Assembly: GCA_016709865.1 (NCBI GenBank)
Contig: JADJLX010000003.1
Location: 124,001-188,000 of the forward strand
Length of the DNA: 64,000 bases
Direction of reading: 5' to 3'
Origin: Bacteroidales bacterium
Lineage (GTDB): Bacteria; Bacteroidota; Bacteroidia; Bacteroidales; VadinHA17
Below the pieces are notes generated by a model. The model did not search any database and was not told the origin of the DNA. It was given only the letters and a program-made list of their open reading frames with translations. Below, piece by piece: positions 62,362-64,000 of this stretch. Every line of letters begins with the position of its first letter. Position 1 is the first letter of the stretch. The translations under genes and the position numbers were made by a program.

Positions 62362-63711
62362 ATGAAATTGAAATTCATTTTGTTATTACTTATGGTATCT
62401 TCTTTAATGAGCGGTCAGGAGGTACTGAATGAGTATATAAAGTATGGAATTGAGAATAACCTTGCCCTGCAACAGAAACAGGCTGGTTATCAGAAAAGCA
62501 TTGAAGCACTGAAGGAAGCAAAGGGCCTGTTCTATCCCAATATATCATTCAATGCCAGGTACTCAGTATCAGAAGGTGGCCGGGTTATAGACTTCCCTAT
62601 CGGCGATCTTCTTAACCCTGTCTATTCAACTCTGAATACACTTACAGCCTCAACTATGTTTCCTCTGGTCGAAAATCAGCAGATACAGTTTCTCCGACCA
62701 TATGAGCATGAAACAAAACTTCGGCTGATCCAGCCTGTGATTAATCCGGATATCTATTACAATTCAAAAATCAAAAAGGAACTTACGCTATTCGAAGAAC
62801 AGGATGTGAATCAGTATAAAAGGGAACTGATTGCCGAGATAAAAAAAGCATATTATAATGCTTCTATGGCACAGGGGGTATTTGATATGCTCACTGAAAC
62901 AAGAAAGCTCCTGACTGAAAATGTTAGAGTGAATAAGAGGCTTATTGAAAATGATAAAGTAACTCCTGATTATCTCTATCGCTCAGAGACTGAGTTAAGT
63001 AAGTTTGATCAGGAGTTGCAGAATGCTGATAATAACAAAAAAATATCTTTTGCATACTTCAACTTTCTTCTTAATAAACCTCTTACTGACAGCATAATAA
63101 TTCTTCAGCCTGATAAATACCCTTCCCTTGCAGATTTTACTGTTGATTATGCAGAATCTGCAGCGGCTAACAGGGAGGAGCTCAGTAAGCTTAAAAGCTA
63201 CAGCAACATTTCTGATCTCCAGTACCAAATGAATGTATCAGGGAAGCTTCCCGATATGTTTATCGCTGTTGATTACGGATTTCAGGGGACGAAATACAGG
63301 TTTAACATGGACAATGATTATCTGCAGGCCTCAGCGATTCTGACATGGAACCTCTTCTCCGGTTTTCAGAACAAAGCCAAAATCAGTCAGTCTGTCTATG
63401 AAAAGGAAATGATTTCCACGAAACTTGAAGAAGTATCACGGCAGATAGAATTGCAGGTTATTAATACAATGAATGAATTGCTCACTGCTGAAAAAGGGAT
63501 CCTGGCCGCAGAGCAGCAGCTGAAAAATGCACGAGAAGGTTTCCGCCTTGTTAAAAGAAAATATGAAGAAGGCAATTCAAGCCTGATAGAATTCATAGAT
63601 GCCCGTACCACATTTACTCAGGCAGAGGAGAACCTTATAATATCAAAGTTCAGATACCTCTCTTCGTTTGCCGAATTTGAAAAAGTAACTGTAATTAATA
63701 AACCAGAATAA
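62362..63711 (+). CDS. TolC-family outer membrane efflux protein
   Basis: This is the outer-membrane channel of a tripartite efflux pump. A signal peptide (about 1-19, ending LMSGQ) is followed by two repeats of the outer-membrane-efflux domain, each with long coiled helices (about 30-225 and 240-440). The family pattern is seen as YIKYGIENNLALQQKQAGYQK and RKYEEGNSSLIEFIDARTTFTQAEENL. Its 449 residues are full length. It lies between the MarR regulator and the RND adaptor, 12 bases before the latter. Confidence 0.94.
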   Translation: MKLKFILLLLMVSSLMSGQEVLNEYIKYGIENNLALQQKQAGYQKSIEALKEAKGLFYPNISFNARYSVSEGGRVIDFPIGDLLNPVYSTLNTLTASTMFPLVENQQIQFLRPYEHETKLRLIQPVINPDIYYNSKIKKELTLFEEQDVNQYKRELIAEIKKAYYNASMAQGVFDMLTETRKLLTENVRVNKRLIENDKVTPDYLYRSETELSKFDQELQNADNNKKISFAYFNFLLNKPLTDSIIILQPDKYPSLADFTVDYAESAAANREELSKLKSYSNISDLQYQMNVSGKLPDMFIAVDYGFQGTKYRFNMDNDYLQASAILTWNLFSGFQNKAKISQSVYEKEMISTKLEEVSRQIELQVINTMNELLTAEKGILAAEQQLKNAREGFRLVKRKYEEGNSSLIEFIDARTTFTQAEENLIISKFRYLSSFAEFEKVTVINKPE

Positions 63712-63723
63712 TACTCTCCAAAA

Positions 63724-64000
63724 ATGAGAACCAGGATTTTACTTTTTACAATATTGATAGCTGTCTCTGCAGGCTGTAAAACCCGCGAGACTAAAGTTCC
63801 TCCTGATGAGGCTGTTCTTGTCAGGGTTGCCCCGGTAACAACAGGGCATATCACTATTCCTGTTCATTCAACAGGGACACTTGTTTCGAGTGATGAGCTT
63901 AAACTCTCTTTTAAAACGGGAGGAATTATTGCCGGGATCTATGTAAAGGAAGGAGAACATGTCAAAAATGGTGATCTGCTAGCTTCACTCAACCTCTCTG
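63724..64000 (+). CDS. RND efflux periplasmic adaptor subunit (partial)
   Basis: This is the start of a membrane-fusion protein linking the inner-membrane RND pump to TolC. The signal peptide ends with a lipobox (AVSAGC, Cys18). The visible 92 codons contain VRVAPVTTGHITIPVHSTGTLVSSDEL and the biotinyl/lipoyl-like half GGIIAGIYVKEGEHVKNGDLLASL, as in AcrA/MexA-type adaptors. The gene runs off the right edge, where an RND pump gene is expected next. Confidence 0.92.
   Translation, partial: MRTRILLFTILIAVSAGCKTRETKVPPDEAVLVRVAPVTTGHITIPVHSTGTLVSSDELKLSFKTGGIIAGIYVKEGEHVKNGDLLASLNLS

Noticed and set aside
1..64000. tRNA, rRNA, insertion sequence or prophage
   Set aside because: I looked through all gaps over 50 bases and saw no cloverleaf, no transposase or integrase gene and no flanking direct repeats; a tRNA/Rfam scan would confirm.

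Overview
The window looks like a chromosomal segment from a member of the Bacteroidota, most likely an environmental Bacteroidales/Marinilabiliales-type lineage. The evidence is AT-rich DNA, a SusC/SusD pair, type IX secretion/gliding genes (porX, porW/sprE, gldH), DUF4270 and DUF4954 proteins, an HU-CCDC81/SPOR protein, and several Bacteroidota-style promoters (-7 element TAnnTTTG) close to start codons. I cannot name a genus. I see no CRISPR array, transposase, integrase, phage gene, tRNA or rRNA.

Layout. 1-5.3 kb (+): DUF4270 lipoprotein, glmS and a left-handed beta-helix DUF4954 protein. 5.3-11.4 kb (-): a compact six-gene nucleotide-sugar operon, wbpE-wbpD-wbpB-wbpA-galE-rfbB, whose first four genes encode the UDP-2,3-diacetamido-glucuronate pathway. 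11.6-15.6 kb: HU/SPOR protein, metG and an LD-carboxypeptidase. 15.6-27.6 kb (-): a long co-directional run (alanine dehydrogenase, tsaE, porX, porW, NifU-like, Mrp, an alkyltransferase-like protein, trmB, gldH, ricT, holB, tpx). 27.9-30.9 kb (+): pgk, then a small lipoprotein translationally coupled to a LuxE-like acyl-protein synthetase. 31-42.3 kb: a C1 peptidase, a 1105-residue FG-GAP/UnbV lipoprotein, a divergent SusC-SusD pair, a DUF1080 protein and a TonB plug-only protein. 42.4-46.2 kb: MmcQ/YjbR, YraN, a NarL-type two-component pair and waaA. 46.4-52.6 kb (+): an Oar-like TonB receptor and a class II ribonucleotide reductase. 52.7-55.9 kb (-): an FkbM-type methyltransferase and the threonine-to-glycine pair kbl/tdh. 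56-59 kb (+): gltX, a short TatD-like hydrolase and tcdA. 59-61 kb (-): an APC transporter and an apparently exported O-methyltransferase. 61.3-64 kb (+): a TerB-like protein, then a MarR-TolC-RND adaptor efflux operon that runs off the window.

The most coherent biological theme is type IX secretion. porX, porW and gldH lie within 10 kb of a wbpABDE cluster, and in Porphyromonas gingivalis the Wbp/Vim pathway makes the sugar that links T9SS cargo to the cell surface. A second theme is surface and glycan handling: SusCD, the FG-GAP lipoprotein, DUF1080, the Oar-like receptor and waaA.

Two non-coding observations stand out. Near-identical GTTTAG-N3-CTAAAC palindromes flank the -7 element of the MarR efflux operon. 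A family of imperfect inverted-repeat elements built from CACGGAG/CTCCGTG, CACAGAG/CTCTGTG or CACAAAG/CTTTGTG words occupies at least seven intergenic gaps, one of them between tdh and kbl.
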